Source: Acholeplasmataceae bacterium (GTDB lineage Bacteria; Bacillota_I; Bacilli_A; Acholeplasmatales; Acholeplasmataceae). Taken from it: a stretch of 12,281 bases of DNA. This document shows, piece after piece, positions 11,863 to 12,281 of this stretch. A model generated the notes under the pieces. The model ran no database searches. It was not told the origin of the DNA and saw only the letters and a list, made by a program, of their open reading frames with translations. Position numbers and translations under genes: made by a program. Within the stretch, counting starts at the first letter, position 1; every line of letters begins with the position of its first letter. Location of the stretch: the NCBI GenBank assembly GCA_028690555.1, contig JAQVBA010000005.1, forward strand, positions 15,682 through 27,962, written 5' to 3'.

Positions 11863-12281
11863 ATACCAAGAAGTGATGGATCGAAAATCCGTCATCATGA
11901 AAAATGCTTTAAAGCTTGATTATGACAAATTTGAACTTGATGGCATTGGGTTCGATTATGAAATGATGATGAGTGATAGTGGATATACACTGGGTGATGT
12001 GATACAGATTCAACAGTCTTTTAGTGTGGGGAATACACCTCTGATCGAATTGAAACATTTATCTTCTTATGCAAGAAAATTTGCAAAAGATGGCTATGGT
12101 GCACGCATTTTTATTAAAGATGAAGCACAAAACATTAGCGGTTCATTTAAAGCTAGACGTGCAGCAATGGCTATTCATCAAGCCAAGAAACTCGGTTATC
12201 AAGGTGTGATTGCTGCCACCTCTGGAAATTATGGTGCAGCAGTAGCTGCGCTTGCAGCAAAAGCTGGATTGAAATGTATTA
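11855..12281 (+). CDS. ortB: 2-amino-4-oxopentanoate thiolase, subunit beta (3' truncated)
   Basis: The first 142 residues of the PLP-dependent catalytic subunit, cut by the window end. It has the fold-type II PLP layout: Lys99 in SGSFKARRA is the expected Schiff-base lysine, and TSGNYGAAVAA is the glycine-rich phosphate-binding loop. Threonine synthase-like enzymes share this layout. The partner ortA directly upstream and the preceding ord gene identify it as OrtB. GGAGG (11844-11848) lies 6 bases before the ATG. Genes for ornithine racemase and the OraSE 4,5-aminomutase would be expected nearby, but that is outside what can be seen. Confidence 0.93.
   Translation, partial: MSKYQEVMDRKSVIMKNALKLDYDKFELDGIGFDYEMMMSDSGYTLGDVIQIQQSFSVGNTPLIELKHLSSYARKFAKDGYGARIFIKDEAQNISGSFKARRAAMAIHQAKKLGYQGVIAATSGNYGAAVAALAAKAGLKCI

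Noticed and set aside
1..12281. Mycoplasma-type code (UGA = Trp), CRISPR arrays, insertion sequences or tRNA genes
   Set aside because: UGA is a real stop in several genes and Trp is UGG. No spaced direct repeats, transposase, terminal inverted repeats or tRNA-like folds were seen.

Overview
The window is AT-rich DNA read with the standard bacterial code: UGA ends several genes and Trp is UGG. It has strong Shine-Dalgarno sites, sigma-A-type promoters, candidate CcpA (cre) operators and tightly overlapping genes. This points to an anaerobic, amino-acid-fermenting Gram-positive-type bacterium (Firmicutes, or a standard-code relative of the Mollicutes). The exact lineage cannot be fixed from the sequence alone.

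Layout. Positions 1-653 (+) hold the end of a possible DUF4430-like gene, overlapped by a six-helix ECF-transporter S component. A bidirectional terminator (655-681) separates them from a convergent small membrane-protein gene (680-916, -). Its promoter diverges from that of the main operon, across a 394-base gene-free region that is almost entirely regulatory. That region holds a perfect-consensus promoter (TTGACA, 18 nt, TATAAT), an overlapping cre-like operator, an upstream palindrome and a complete lysine riboswitch with an intrinsic terminator.

The operon from about 1095 to 11450 encodes lysine fermentation nearly end to end. Its order is MaoC/PhaJ-like hydratase, atoD, atoA, kal, kce, kdd, kamA, kamB, kamD, kamE, a PduO-type cobalamin adenosyltransferase, then ord (2,4-diaminopentanoate dehydrogenase, an ornithine-pathway enzyme). 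Lysine becomes beta-lysine (KamA) and then 3,5-diaminohexanoate (KamDE, B12 and PLP). Kdd oxidises this to 5-amino-3-oxohexanoate. Kce cleaves it with acetyl-CoA to acetoacetate and 3-aminobutyryl-CoA. Kal deaminates the latter to crotonyl-CoA, and AtoDA recycles CoA onto acetoacetate. The adenosyltransferase can supply the KamDE cofactor.

After a terminator, a second promoter with its own cre-like site drives ortA and ortB (2-amino-4-oxopentanoate thiolase), which continue the Ord reaction to alanine plus acetyl-CoA. ortB is cut by the window end.

The most notable observation concerns the riboswitch. The 3' strand of its P1 helix is the same sequence as the 5' arm of the terminator. Lysine binding should therefore block termination, making this a predicted genetic ON switch that induces lysine catabolism, layered on predicted catabolite repression. 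Other points of interest are the absence of kamC (MutS-like) beside kamB, an R-hydratase placed first in the operon, and a divergent adenosyltransferase.
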